From CAYJPV01 sp964372095 (lineage in GTDB: Bacteria; Acidobacteriota; Vicinamibacteria; Vicinamibacterales; JAKQTR01), in NCBI GenBank assembly GCA_964372095.1, contig CAYJPV010000025.1, forward strand, positions 22,276 through 86,275: a stretch of DNA of 64,000 bases, written 5' to 3'. The notes under the pieces were generated by a model. The model was given only the letters and a program-made list of their open reading frames with translations, was not told where the DNA came from and ran no database searches. Both the position numbers and the translations under genes were made by a program. Below are positions 43,487 to 52,202 of the stretch, piece after piece; position 1 is the first letter of the stretch; each line of letters opens with the position of its first letter.

Positions 43487-46400
43487 ATGACGCACGGGGA
43501 CGAGCCAGTTGCACGGCCCGGGACGTCGTTCGGGATCCGCGTCGTTGCGTCCGACGACCGGAGCCAGATCGGCTGGGAGGCGCCCGTCGAGGCGGCGGTC
43601 GACATCGGCCGCGAACGGGACTGCTTCCTGGTGGTGGCCGATACATCGGTGTCGCGACACCATGCCCGCGTGTCCCCGGCCGCGACGGGCCTGCGTGTCG
43701 TCGACCTGGGCAGCGCCAACGGCGTCTGGGTCGGCTCGTCCCGGGTGACCGACACGGTCATTGAGGCGGGCCAGCGGTTCCGGATCGGTAACGTGGTCTG
43801 CGAGTGTGTCGGCCGCGACGCGGTCGTGCAGGACGTTGCGGCCGTTCCCACCATGATCGTGCCGGTGCCTCGCGATCTGCCCGTGCCCCAGCCGGACGGC
43901 GTGCGCCTGCGCGTCGTGCAGGCCGGGGCCGTCGTGGCGGAAGGACGGGAATACGCCGTCGAGGCCCGCGCGGCGGTGATCGGCCGCTCGCGCGAATGCG
44001 ACCTCGTGATCGAAGAACCGGAGGTGTCGCGGAAACACGTCCGGATCGAGCGGACGGCAACCGGCTACACGGTGACGGACCTGGGGAGCCGCGGAGGCGT
44101 GTGGGTCGGCACGACGGCGGTGACGGCCGCCGACTTTGCCCCCGGGACACGAATCCGGCTGGGGAGCCGGCTGACGCTCGAATTGCTGGGAGCGCCCACG
44201 CCCGCCGCGGCCGTCCCGTCTGCGGCGGCTCCGCCGAGCCCAGGCCCGGAGGCGATGCCGCCCGTGGAGGTCGTGGCCGAACCTGCGCCGGCGGTCGCTC
44301 AGGTGCCGGTGGTCGTTCCGGAACCGGAACCCACGCCCGCGGCGGCCATCCCCGCAGTGGTGACGGCGGCAGAGGCGCCAGCCGCGGACCGGCCATCTGA
44401 TGAGCCGGCGGCTTTCGAGCGCACGGTGTCGATGCCGATCCCGCCGGAGTTCCTCGCGAAGACACACCGGCTGGAAACCGAAGGGGACGAAGTCAAGGGC
44501 GAGGCCCACAAGCCGTTCCTGATCAACGACCCGTCGGTGGCGTACTACGTGGTCAGCGGGGGCGTGCTGCTCTTTACGGTGGCCATCGAGAAGGGCCAGC
44601 CCGTCGGGCCGCGCAACCACTTCCTGGCGCTGCTGCCCGGCCAGCTGCTGTTCGGACTGGACACCGCCCGCTACGGGTACGGGTCCGGGTTCCTGGCGGT
44701 GAGCAAGGTCGGCACGATCCTGCGGCGGATTCCGATCGAACGCCTGCGCGAGCTGGCCGCGAGCCGGTCGGGACCGATGGCGGCCCTGATCGAGACGTGG
44801 GTGGCGGGCCTGTCAAAGACGTTGATGACGGGCGTCGAGCACCGCCGTGCGGGTGACGCCACCGTCGAGCCGGGCACGCCGTTCGAGCTGAGCGGGCCGG
44901 CGAAAGCCACCTCGTCCCATGGAGTCGTCTGGGTCTCCGTGTGGAACGGGTCCGTGCTGTTCGTGGATATGGCCACGCCGCAGTTCACGCACCGGGTGCT
45001 GCCGTTCCCGCTGACGCCGGATTCCTGGATCCAGGCGGTGAGCGACGAGTTCGGCCCGCTGAACCTGGAGCCGATGACCACCTCGCACGCGATGAGCGAG
45101 GCCGGGTTCTGGAACGGCCTGGACGCGTTCCATCAGGTCCTGTGCGAGTGCGAGTTCGTCAACAAGCGGCTGGCGGCCGTCGACGAGTACGTGCGGCTGG
45201 AGCAGAAAGCCAGCCGGTCAGAGGCGGCCGAGAACGCCGCGTACGACGCCATCGGGTCCGTCATGAGCCCCGAAGGCGGGCGTCCGGCGGAGTTCCTCGA
45301 GGCGGCGGCCGAACAGCCCATCCTGCGTGCGTGCCTGGCTGTGGGCCAGGTTCTCGGCATCGAGGTGAAGCCGTATCCCGGCAACACCGAGAACTTCAAC
45401 TACGAAGAGATGGTCTCCGCGATCTCGAGCGCCTCGGGTTTCAAGACCCGCGTGGTGGCGCTGCGGGGCGACTGGTGGAACTTCGACCACTCGTCGTTGC
45501 TGGGGCAGTGGGCCGACACGAAGACGCCGGTGTCGCTCCTGCAGACGTCCACGAAGTCCTACGAGGCGCTGGACGCCGTGACCGGCACGCGCGAGAAGGT
45601 GACGCCGGAGCTCGCTGCGCGGCTGTCCGACTTCGCGCACACCTTCTACCGGCCGTTCCCGGCCACGGCCCTGACCACCCGGGCGTTGCTCACGTTCGGC
45701 GCGAAGGGGCTGAAGGGCGAAATCCGGACGCTCATGTTTATGGGCGTCCTGGTGGGCCTGTTCGGGACGGTCACACCGTACCTGACCGGGCAGTTGTTCG
45801 ACCAGGCGATTCCCCAGGCCGACCGCAACATGCTCGTGGGGTTCGGAGTGGCCCTCGTCATGTCCGCCGCGGGCACGGCGCTCTTCAAGTTCGTCCAGGG
45901 GGTGACGACGGTCCGCATGCAGGCGCGGATGGAGTCGGTCATCCAGGCGGCCGTCTGGCACCGGCTGCTCGACCTGCCGACGGGATTCTTTCGCCAGTAC
46001 GAAAGCGGCGATCTCTCCGACCGCGCCGGTGGTGTCGATCAGATCCAGCAGCTGTTGTCCGGCGCCGGGATTGCCGCGATCCTCGGGTCCTTGAGCGGCC
46101 TCTTCTACGTGTTTCAGATGTTCAGCTACGACATGGTGCTGGCCTTCGCCGCGGTCGGCCTGACGGTGGTGTTCGTCACGTTCAACATGTCGATGAACTA
46201 CGCCCAGCTCCGATCGCAGCGGGCGGAGTACGCCATCCGGGGGCGCATCACCGGCCTGGTCCTGAACCTGATCACCGGCGTGTCGAAGCTGCGGATCGCC
46301 GGGGCCGAACGCCACGCCTTCCGGCTGTGGGCCGAGAACTTCTCGGCGCAGCGCAAGATCAGTTTCAAGGTCGGGAACATCCAGTCGGTCGCCGCGACGT

Positions 46401-47392
46401 TCATGAGCGTCTACCCGCTCTTCTGCTCGATCATGATCTACTCGGTCATGATCTGGAGCCAGAAGAAGTCGGCCGAGACCGGAGTGCCTGGCCTCACGAC
46501 CGGCGACTTCATCGCGTTCAACACGGCGTTCGGCATGTTCATGACCGCGATGCAGAGCCTGGGCGACGCGGCCCTCAACCTGCTGAAGGTCGTGCCGGTG
46601 TACGAACGCCTGCGCCCGATCCTCGACGAAAAGCCGGAAGTCGATACGTCGAAGACGTTCCCGGGCAAGCTGAAAGGCGAGATTGAACTGGCGCACGTCA
46701 ACTTCCGCTATGACTCCGAAGGGCCGCTCATCGTCAAGGACTTCTCGCTGAAGATCAAGCCCGGCGAGTTCGTGGCGTTCGTCGGCGGGTCCGGGTGCGG
46801 CAAGTCCACGTTGATGCGCCTGATGCTGGGGTTCGAGACGCCGGCGAGCGGTGCCATCTACTACGACGGGCAGGACATGGCTGCCCTCGACCTGCGCATG
46901 CTCCGGCAGCAGATCGGCGTGGTGCTGCAGCAGAGCCGCGTCATGCCCACGGAGATCTACCGCAATATCGTCGGTCCGACATCGCGGACCCTGGAAGAAG
47001 CCTGGGAGGCCGCCGAGCGGTCGGGCTTCGCCGAGGACATCCGCAACATGCCGATGGGCATGCACACCTACGTATCGGAGGGCGGCGGCACGCTCTCCGG
47101 CGGGCAGCGGCAGCGCCTCATGATCGCCCGGGCCATCGTGAACAAGCCGAAAGTGCTCTTCCTGGACGAGGCGACCAGCGCGCTGGACAACCGCACCCAG
47201 GCGATCGTGACGGAGAGCCTGGACCGCATGGATTCCACCCGGATCGTGATCGCGCACCGGCTGAGCACGATCATGAACGCCGACCGGATCTGCTATCTCG
47301 AAGGCGGGATTATCCTCGAGATCGGGAACTATGCGGAGTTGATGGCGCTGAACGGCAAGTTCGCTGAACTGGCACGCCGCCAGATGGTCTGA
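43487..47392 (+). CDS. NHLM-type ABC exporter with two N-terminal FHA domains
   Basis: 1301 residues. Two FHA domains come first: about 16-108 (VSRHHARV, GSANGVWVG) and about 142-238 (VIGRSRECDLVI, VSRKHVRI); the second has GSRGGV where Asn-Gly is expected. A Pro/Ala linker runs to about 325. Then comes the NHLM-typical beta domain (DPSVAYYVVSGGVLLF), a degenerate C39-like domain (residues about 625-740) without the catalytic Cys, a membrane domain (about 748-1040), and an ATPase with Walker A GGSGCGKST (about 1099), LSGGQRQR and VLFLDEATSALD. NHLM systems use this peptidase-less exporter beside the C39 one. The FHA pair is the unusual addition and implies phospho-regulation. Confidence 0.92.
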   Translation: MTHGDEPVARPGTSFGIRVVASDDRSQIGWEAPVEAAVDIGRERDCFLVVADTSVSRHHARVSPAATGLRVVDLGSANGVWVGSSRVTDTVIEAGQRFRIGNVVCECVGRDAVVQDVAAVPTMIVPVPRDLPVPQPDGVRLRVVQAGAVVAEGREYAVEARAAVIGRSRECDLVIEEPEVSRKHVRIERTATGYTVTDLGSRGGVWVGTTAVTAADFAPGTRIRLGSRLTLELLGAPTPAAAVPSAAAPPSPGPEAMPPVEVVAEPAPAVAQVPVVVPEPEPTPAAAIPAVVTAAEAPAADRPSDEPAAFERTVSMPIPPEFLAKTHRLETEGDEVKGEAHKPFLINDPSVAYYVVSGGVLLFTVAIEKGQPVGPRNHFLALLPGQLLFGLDTARYGYGSGFLAVSKVGTILRRIPIERLRELAASRSGPMAALIETWVAGLSKTLMTGVEHRRAGDATVEPGTPFELSGPAKATSSHGVVWVSVWNGSVLFVDMATPQFTHRVLPFPLTPDSWIQAVSDEFGPLNLEPMTTSHAMSEAGFWNGLDAFHQVLCECEFVNKRLAAVDEYVRLEQKASRSEAAENAAYDAIGSVMSPEGGRPAEFLEAAAEQPILRACLAVGQVLGIEVKPYPGNTENFNYEEMVSAISSASGFKTRVVALRGDWWNFDHSSLLGQWADTKTPVSLLQTSTKSYEALDAVTGTREKVTPELAARLSDFAHTFYRPFPATALTTRALLTFGAKGLKGEIRTLMFMGVLVGLFGTVTPYLTGQLFDQAIPQADRNMLVGFGVALVMSAAGTALFKFVQGVTTVRMQARMESVIQAAVWHRLLDLPTGFFRQYESGDLSDRAGGVDQIQQLLSGAGIAAILGSLSGLFYVFQMFSYDMVLAFAAVGLTVVFVTFNMSMNYAQLRSQRAEYAIRGRITGLVLNLITGVSKLRIAGAERHAFRLWAENFSAQRKISFKVGNIQSVAATFMSVYPLFCSIMIYSVMIWSQKKSAETGVPGLTTGDFIAFNTAFGMFMTAMQSLGDAALNLLKVVPVYERLRPILDEKPEVDTSKTFPGKLKGEIELAHVNFRYDSEGPLIVKDFSLKIKPGEFVAFVGGSGCGKSTLMRLMLGFETPASGAIYYDGQDMAALDLRMLRQQIGVVLQQSRVMPTEIYRNIVGPTSRTLEEAWEAAERSGFAEDIRNMPMGMHTYVSEGGGTLSGGQRQRLMIARAIVNKPKVLFLDEATSALDNRTQAIVTESLDRMDSTRIVIAHRLSTIMNADRICYLEGGIILEIGNYAELMALNGKFAELARRQMV

Positions 47393-47424
47393 CATCAGGC
47401 GCGCGCGACCACCCGGAGCGACTC

Positions 47425-48567
47425 ATGGACAGGATGGCCCTCCGACGCCGCGTGCTGGCGGCGTGCGGCGCGACCGGCGAGGCGGCTGACGCGTTGGTGG
47501 CCCTGGGCGACCAGCGTCATCGGCCGCTGCCCGACCGGCCGGCCCGTCTGCCCCTCGACGACGAACCGCACGTCGAGGCGTGGATGCGTTACGAGCGGGC
47601 CGCGCAGCAACGTGGTGCGTTCCAGGAACTGCGCGACCGGTTCGTGCAGCTCCAGTTCCCGATCCAGGACGGCATCAGCCGCGATTCGGCGTACCGGGCG
47701 GCGACGCTCGGAGGCGAGTTCTACCATGCCGCGTCGTTCGAGCCGGGCCTGCAGCTGGAGTCGCCGTCCACGGTGCAGCTGGACGTCTGGCCGTCGATTG
47801 GCGGGTCCATCCCGGTCCTGACGGCCGGCCACCGGGCGGACTTCGTCGCGCTCGTGCGCGCCTTTTCCGAACGCAACGAACCCGCCGACATCCCGCCGTC
47901 CGTCGGTGCGTGCATCGTGTCGGGCATCAACAACTGGGACCGGATCGCCCGCCACCGCGACGCCTGGGAGCAGGCTGGCGGAGCGCAATCGGGGACTTGG
48001 AACGAGGCGTTCCGCGAACTCGTGGGCCGGAAGGACCAGTACCAGGACCGGCTGATCATCCTGAGTTCGGGGCCTTACAGCGACGTTGCCGCCGGGGAGA
48101 CCGGCCTCGACGCCGCCACCTGGCTCGAACGCTCGCTGGTGATCCGCCGGGAGCACGAGTTCACCCACTACTTCGTGTACCGCCTGTGCGGCATGCTCAG
48201 GCAGACCATCCTCGACGAGCTGCTCGCCGATTTCGTCGGGCTCGTGAAGGCGTTCGGTACCTACCGCGTCGATCTCGCGCGCCGCTTCCTGGGCATTGAG
48301 GCGTTCCCGCGTGTGCGTCCGGAAGGGCGCCTGGAATACTACCAGCGTCACCAGCCGCTGACGCCCGACGCGTTCAGGGTGCTGACGGTTCTGGCGTGGA
48401 TGGCCACCGACAATCTGCACCGCGTGTCCCGCGCGTGGTCTGGCCACCTGACGACGAACAAGGGACTGGCGGCGCTCGTGTACGCGATTGGCTGCCTGAC
48501 GCTGGAAGAATGCGCGGCGGAAGATCTGCCGGCGCTGATCGCGGGGGGAGTAGACAGTAGTCAGTAG
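47425..48567 (+). CDS. Putative metalloprotease-like protein with HEFTH motif
   Basis: 380 residues, no signal peptide or membrane segment. The only recognisable catalytic signature is H244-E-F-T-H248 (RREHEFTHYFVYRL), with D264, E265 and D269 (DELLADF) about 16-21 residues later as possible third ligands. This is the arrangement of a zinc metallopeptidase. The N-terminal part (ARLPLDDEPHVEAWMRYE; LQFPIQDGISRDSAYRAA) is not one I can assign. It lies 32 bp after the exporter in the same operon, with GGAGCG before the ATG. The last residues and stop codon are encoded by a CAGTAGT mini-repeat. It could be a second peptide-processing enzyme or an immunity-type protein. Confidence 0.62.
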   Translation: MDRMALRRRVLAACGATGEAADALVALGDQRHRPLPDRPARLPLDDEPHVEAWMRYERAAQQRGAFQELRDRFVQLQFPIQDGISRDSAYRAATLGGEFYHAASFEPGLQLESPSTVQLDVWPSIGGSIPVLTAGHRADFVALVRAFSERNEPADIPPSVGACIVSGINNWDRIARHRDAWEQAGGAQSGTWNEAFRELVGRKDQYQDRLIILSSGPYSDVAAGETGLDAATWLERSLVIRREHEFTHYFVYRLCGMLRQTILDELLADFVGLVKAFGTYRVDLARRFLGIEAFPRVRPEGRLEYYQRHQPLTPDAFRVLTVLAWMATDNLHRVSRAWSGHLTTNKGLAALVYAIGCLTLEECAAEDLPALIAGGVDSSQ

Positions 48568-48660
48568 TCAGTAGACAGGAGGCAGTAGGCAGTAGGCCAG
48601 GGAACCGGCCACCCCTACTTCCTACTTCCTACTTCTTGCTTCTACGTTGCCCCAAGCCCC
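48549..48660. repeat. CAGTAGT/CTACTTC mini-repeats between convergent genes
   Basis: CAGTAGT units (48549-48595) are followed by CTACTTC units (48615-48640), making an imperfect inverted repeat (AGTAGG...CCTACT; GGCC...GGCC). The left arm encodes the end of the HEFTH gene. Placed between convergent genes, it may work as a bidirectional terminator. Confidence 0.55.
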
Positions 48661-48668
48661 AAGCCCTG

Positions 48669-50339
48669 TCAGTCAGTCCGCTTCAAGCACAGGATCGTCT
48701 GGTCGTCAGACTGGGGCGCGGTGCCGGTGAAGGCGGCGACGTCCGACTTGATGGCGTCGACGATGGTCTGCGGCGTCCCGCGCGTCCGCCGGATGGTCTC
48801 GGCGAGACGATCATCCCCGTACAGCCCGGCCTGCTGGTTCATCGCTTCTGTGATGCCGTCCGAATAGAACACCAGGACGTCGCCCGGTCCCATGGGCGAT
48901 TCGCGCTCGCTGAAGCGGGCGTCATCGTCCACGCCGAGCGGCACCTCGCCGACCGGGCCCACCTTGGTGATGCGCCCGTCCCGCGTGCACAGGATGGGTT
49001 GCGGGTGCCCCGCGTTGGCGATCAGGAGCCTGTCTGACGCGATGCGGAACGCGGCAATCGCCACGGTCACGAACATCCCCTCATGGTCGTACTGCGTGAA
49101 TGCCCGGTTCAGGCGCCCCATGATCGCCGCCGGGCTGGATTGTCCTGCCGACTGGTAACGCACGTCGGCCCCGAGCTTGGCGGCGTAGAGGGCGGCGGCC
49201 ACGCCCTTGCCGCAGACGTCGCCGACGACGATGGCGTAGGTGTCCTCGCCGACGGGCAGCACGTCGTACAGATCGCCGCCGAGTTTGTCGGCGACGCTGA
49301 GGTGGACGGCCACCTCGTAGCCGGGAATGGCCGGGAGGTGTTGCGGCAGGAAGTGGTGCTGCAGGCGTCTGGCGAACTCGAGGTCCTGCTCCATGGCCAG
49401 GCGCTGCAGCATCTCGGCGTGCAGCCGTGTGTAGGCGAGGGCCATGCCAAGCTGGCCCGCCAGCGCGAGCAGCAGCGTCAGGTCGCGGCGATCGAACCGG
49501 CTGGCGAACGACGTCGTGTCGGCGTGGATGACGCCGTAGACCTCGCCGTCAAAGACCACGGGCACGCAGAGCAGAGACCTGATGTTCATCATGTCGAGCG
49601 ACGTGGACATGCCTGCAGCGGATGCCGGCACGTCCGTGACGAGGACCCCTTCGCGGTTCGCCAGAATCTCGCTGAGCAGCGTCCGGCTCATCCGGGTGTG
49701 CCCGAGGCTGCCGTCGCGGGCCCGTCCCACGGCGGGCATGAGCGTGTCGGTATGGCTGGTCCGAGTGAGGACCAGGACGCGCTCGGCGTTGGGCAGGAGT
49801 TCGAAGACCTGTTCGGCGACGAACGACAGGATCGCCTGCTGGTCGAGGGCCTTGCAGCTGAACCGGGCGACGGCGTCCAGCACTTGCAGGCGGTCGGTGA
49901 GTTCCGTCAGGGTGTCGGCGGCGGTTGCCGTCCCGAACGGCGGTAACGGGGCCGCGATCGACGTCGCGCCGGCCGGGAGCGTCACCTGGCGTTCGTACGA
50001 ACGGTCCGGATCGTCGGCGATCGCCTCGATGCCCGCCGCTACGGATTGGGCCGCGTCTTCGACGTAACGGACACGGACCGCACCGAACTGCAGGAGCGTT
50101 CCTTCACTGATGCGCGTGGGCCGTTCGATCCGGCGGCCGTCGACGAAGGTGCCGTTGATGCTTCCCAGATCTACGACGGAGCAGTGGCGGTCGGCCCGCC
50201 GCAGCATGGCGTGGCGCCGCGACACGGTGGGGTTGTCCAGCACCACGTCGGCAGGCGGGACTCTGCCAACGACGGCTGACGGCCCGAAGGTGAATCGTGT
50301 GCCCGATGCCGGACCGGTTTCGACGATGAGGATAGGCAT
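48669..50339 (-). CDS. FHA-GAF-SpoIIE (RsbU-like) protein phosphatase
   Basis: 556 residues from ATG 50339 (MPILIVETGPASG). FHA domain at about 1-95 (VVGRVPPADVVLDN, TVSRRHAML, GSINGTFVDG all intact). A GAF domain covers about 145-300 (ARFSCKALDQQAILSFVAEQ; RSLLCVPVVFDGEVYGVIHA). The C-terminal PP2C/SpoIIE phosphatase (about 330-556) contains GGDLYDVLPV, IVVGDVCGKGVAAALYAA, NAGHPQPIL and LVFYSDGITEAMN. RsbU-type enzymes dephosphorylate STAS anti-anti-sigma proteins, and a STAS gene lies 8 bp upstream. Longer in-frame starts up to 50957 fall inside that gene and are rejected. Confidence 0.9.
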   Translation of the reverse strand: MPILIVETGPASGTRFTFGPSAVVGRVPPADVVLDNPTVSRRHAMLRRADRHCSVVDLGSINGTFVDGRRIERPTRISEGTLLQFGAVRVRYVEDAAQSVAAGIEAIADDPDRSYERQVTLPAGATSIAAPLPPFGTATAADTLTELTDRLQVLDAVARFSCKALDQQAILSFVAEQVFELLPNAERVLVLTRTSHTDTLMPAVGRARDGSLGHTRMSRTLLSEILANREGVLVTDVPASAAGMSTSLDMMNIRSLLCVPVVFDGEVYGVIHADTTSFASRFDRRDLTLLLALAGQLGMALAYTRLHAEMLQRLAMEQDLEFARRLQHHFLPQHLPAIPGYEVAVHLSVADKLGGDLYDVLPVGEDTYAIVVGDVCGKGVAAALYAAKLGADVRYQSAGQSSPAAIMGRLNRAFTQYDHEGMFVTVAIAAFRIASDRLLIANAGHPQPILCTRDGRITKVGPVGEVPLGVDDDARFSERESPMGPGDVLVFYSDGITEAMNQQAGLYGDDRLAETIRRTRGTPQTIVDAIKSDVAAFTGTAPQSDDQTILCLKRTD

Positions 50340-50347
50340 TGCGGCGG

Positions 50348-50887
50348 TTACGACCGTGTGGACGGCTTCGCGTCGGCGGCGCCCTGCCGGCCCAGGACCG
50401 CGTCCAGGTGCGACACCAGGGCTTCGACCGCTGAATCGTTGCTGGACCCGTTCTGCCGGGCCGAGGCGACCTCCTGTCCGCCGAGCAGGGAGAAGAGCAG
50501 CGCGCCGACTCGCGATGTCGGCGGCGGGGGTTCGGGGACGCCCTGGGGCCTGGCGGTCACGGACGCCATCGCCTGCTCGCGCGTGTCGGTGATGGTGAAC
50601 TGTGACAGCAGCCCGGCGATTTCGAGCAGGGTTCGCACACGTTCGTTGACCCCGCAGAGGACCAGCCCGCCGCGGTTGGACGCCATCCGTTTTCGCAGGA
50701 GCAGGAACTGCCGGATGCCGGCGCTGGTGAGCAGTTGCACCCGGGTCATGTCGGCGACCACGAAACGGACATCCCCCGTGACATGGGTGGCGATGGCTTT
50801 TTCGGTCTCCATGGCCGCCTTGCCGTCGATGGTGCCTTCCAGCGTGAAGGCGACGACGTCGCCCTCTCTTGTCACCGTGATGGCCAT
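50348..50887 (-). CDS. STAS-domain anti-anti-sigma-like protein
   Basis: 179 residues from ATG 50887, preceded by AAAGGA. Residues 1-105 form a STAS domain (VVAFTLEGTIDGKAAMETEK; FVVADMTRVQLLTSAGIRQF; ASNRGGLVLCGVNERVRTLL). The phospho-acceptor Ser is present in TSAG, at the position of DSTG in RsbV. The 70-residue Pro-rich and helical tail is unusual for such proteins. It lies between an FHA gene and the SpoIIE phosphatase. No HATPase kinase (RsbW-like) is encoded in the window, so its kinase partner is missing or elsewhere. Confidence 0.85.
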   Translation of the reverse strand: MAITVTREGDVVAFTLEGTIDGKAAMETEKAIATHVTGDVRFVVADMTRVQLLTSAGIRQFLLLRKRMASNRGGLVLCGVNERVRTLLEIAGLLSQFTITDTREQAMASVTARPQGVPEPPPPTSRVGALLFSLLGGQEVASARQNGSSNDSAVEALVSHLDAVLGRQGAADAKPSTRS

Positions 50888-50910
50888 GCCCGCCGTCCTT
50901 TCGTCTGGCC

Positions 50911-51993
50911 TCACCTGCCCGGAGGGGCGAGAAGCCGGAATTCGATCTGCGCGTCACCGATGACCAGCAGGTCGCCGTCGTGCAGCAGGCACTCCTTGAT
51001 GGTGTCGCCGTTCACCAGGGTGCCGTTCTGGGACCCGAGATCCTTGAGCAGGAATCCGGCGGGCGTGGCCTGAATCGCCGCATGCTCGCGAGAGACGTTG
51101 CGCCGCGGGATACACACGGTGTTGTGGTCCGACCGTCCGATGGACGTCACCGGACTGACGGCGTATTCGCGGGGCGGTTCACCCTTGAGCCGGACGGTCA
51201 GCGCGGCGCTCGGCAGGATCATGGTTCGTGCTTCGCCCGTGTCGGACACGCCGGCTGGCGCGGGCGCGGGTTCCGGCACGACGAGGTTGCCGGCCGCATC
51301 GAGCGTGACCATCCGTGTGCGATCCGCCTCCGGAACCGCGTCATCGGGGGGGGGCTGGACGGCGCGGGTGGCCGGCTCCGGTACCACGTCGGGGATGGGG
51401 AGGCTGCGCGTGATGGCCGGCGCGGCGTCGGCGCTGGGCGCCTCCGCCAACGGGGGTTCCTGCGGGACGGGTGCGGGGAGCGGCGCCGGGGCGGGCTCGG
51501 GTGCCGGCGCGACCGGCCGCGGCGCCTGGGCCATGAATGCTTCCAGATTGTCCTCGCCGCCGAACGCCTCGAGGAACCTGGCCCGCCGCTCGTCCAACGC
51601 CGCCAGAGCCTCGGCGCATTCGGCCAGCTGGCGGTCGGGCTGCTGCAGCCGCGTGTCCAGGACGGCCTGGTCGAACTCGCCGACCTTGTGGCGGAAGAGC
51701 AGTTCTTCGCGCTCGGAGGCGGCCTGTTCGTGGGTGCGGTGGACGTCGCTGTAGGACGCGCGCAGGGCGGTGTGCGCGTCGCGGGCCTGCAGTTTCAGCG
51801 GCATCGCTTCACTGTCCAGAGCCGTGAGCCGATCGCGGTAGTCGGACATCACGCGGGCGAACACAGTGCCGCTCACCTCGTTCTTGTTGGCCTCGGCTCG
51901 CTCGCAGCAGGTCTGCAGCTCGGCCTGGCGGCCGCGGATCCCGATCAGGGCCTGAAGGACTTCGATTTCCTGGGTCAGAGGGTCGGACGTCAT
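50911..51993 (-). CDS. Coiled-coil and FHA domain protein
   Basis: 360 residues. The N-terminal 150 are helical and probably coiled coil (LTQEIEVLQALIGIRGRQAE; THEQAASEREELLFRHKVGE). A Pro/Ala-rich linker follows (about 155-255). The C-terminal FHA domain has SIGRSDHNTV, NVSREHAAI and GSQNGTLVNG, all pocket residues kept. No signal peptide. It is first in the minus-strand unit with the STAS and SpoIIE genes. It likely binds a phosphothreonine made by a kinase such as those at 18-26 kb. The partner is unknown. Confidence 0.82.
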   Translation of the reverse strand: MTSDPLTQEIEVLQALIGIRGRQAELQTCCERAEANKNEVSGTVFARVMSDYRDRLTALDSEAMPLKLQARDAHTALRASYSDVHRTHEQAASEREELLFRHKVGEFDQAVLDTRLQQPDRQLAECAEALAALDERRARFLEAFGGEDNLEAFMAQAPRPVAPAPEPAPAPLPAPVPQEPPLAEAPSADAAPAITRSLPIPDVVPEPATRAVQPPPDDAVPEADRTRMVTLDAAGNLVVPEPAPAPAGVSDTGEARTMILPSAALTVRLKGEPPREYAVSPVTSIGRSDHNTVCIPRRNVSREHAAIQATPAGFLLKDLGSQNGTLVNGDTIKECLLHDGDLLVIGDAQIEFRLLAPPGR

Positions 51994-52167
51994 GGGCGCT
52001 CCCCCCGCGCGGCGCGGCTGATGACGGGCGGGCTCTGTGTAGGGACGGACCCGTGCAGCTCTCTCGGCGGGTGAGGAGACGATAACATAGTTCGTGCCGG
52101 CGCCGGGGTGATTGGAGTAGGATTGAACGGTCGGTGGGCGCGGTCTGCCGATTCTGGACGAGGGGAC
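51994..52167. other. Intergenic region between the FHA gene and the str promoter
   Basis: 174 bp; a TATGTT (minus strand, around 52084-52091) could be a -10 for the FHA gene, but no -35 partner is visible. Nothing else recognised. Confidence 0.3.
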
Positions 52168-52196
52168 TTGCGCCTGCCAGGCGACCCTGCTATACT
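52168..52196 (+). promoter_or_regulatory. Sigma-70-type promoter of the str operon
   Basis: TTGCGC (52168-52173) and TATACT (52191-52196) separated by exactly 17 bases, giving a start near 52203 and a leader of about 294 bases before rpsL. Confidence 0.7.
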
Positions 52197-52202
52197 CGTC
52201 AG

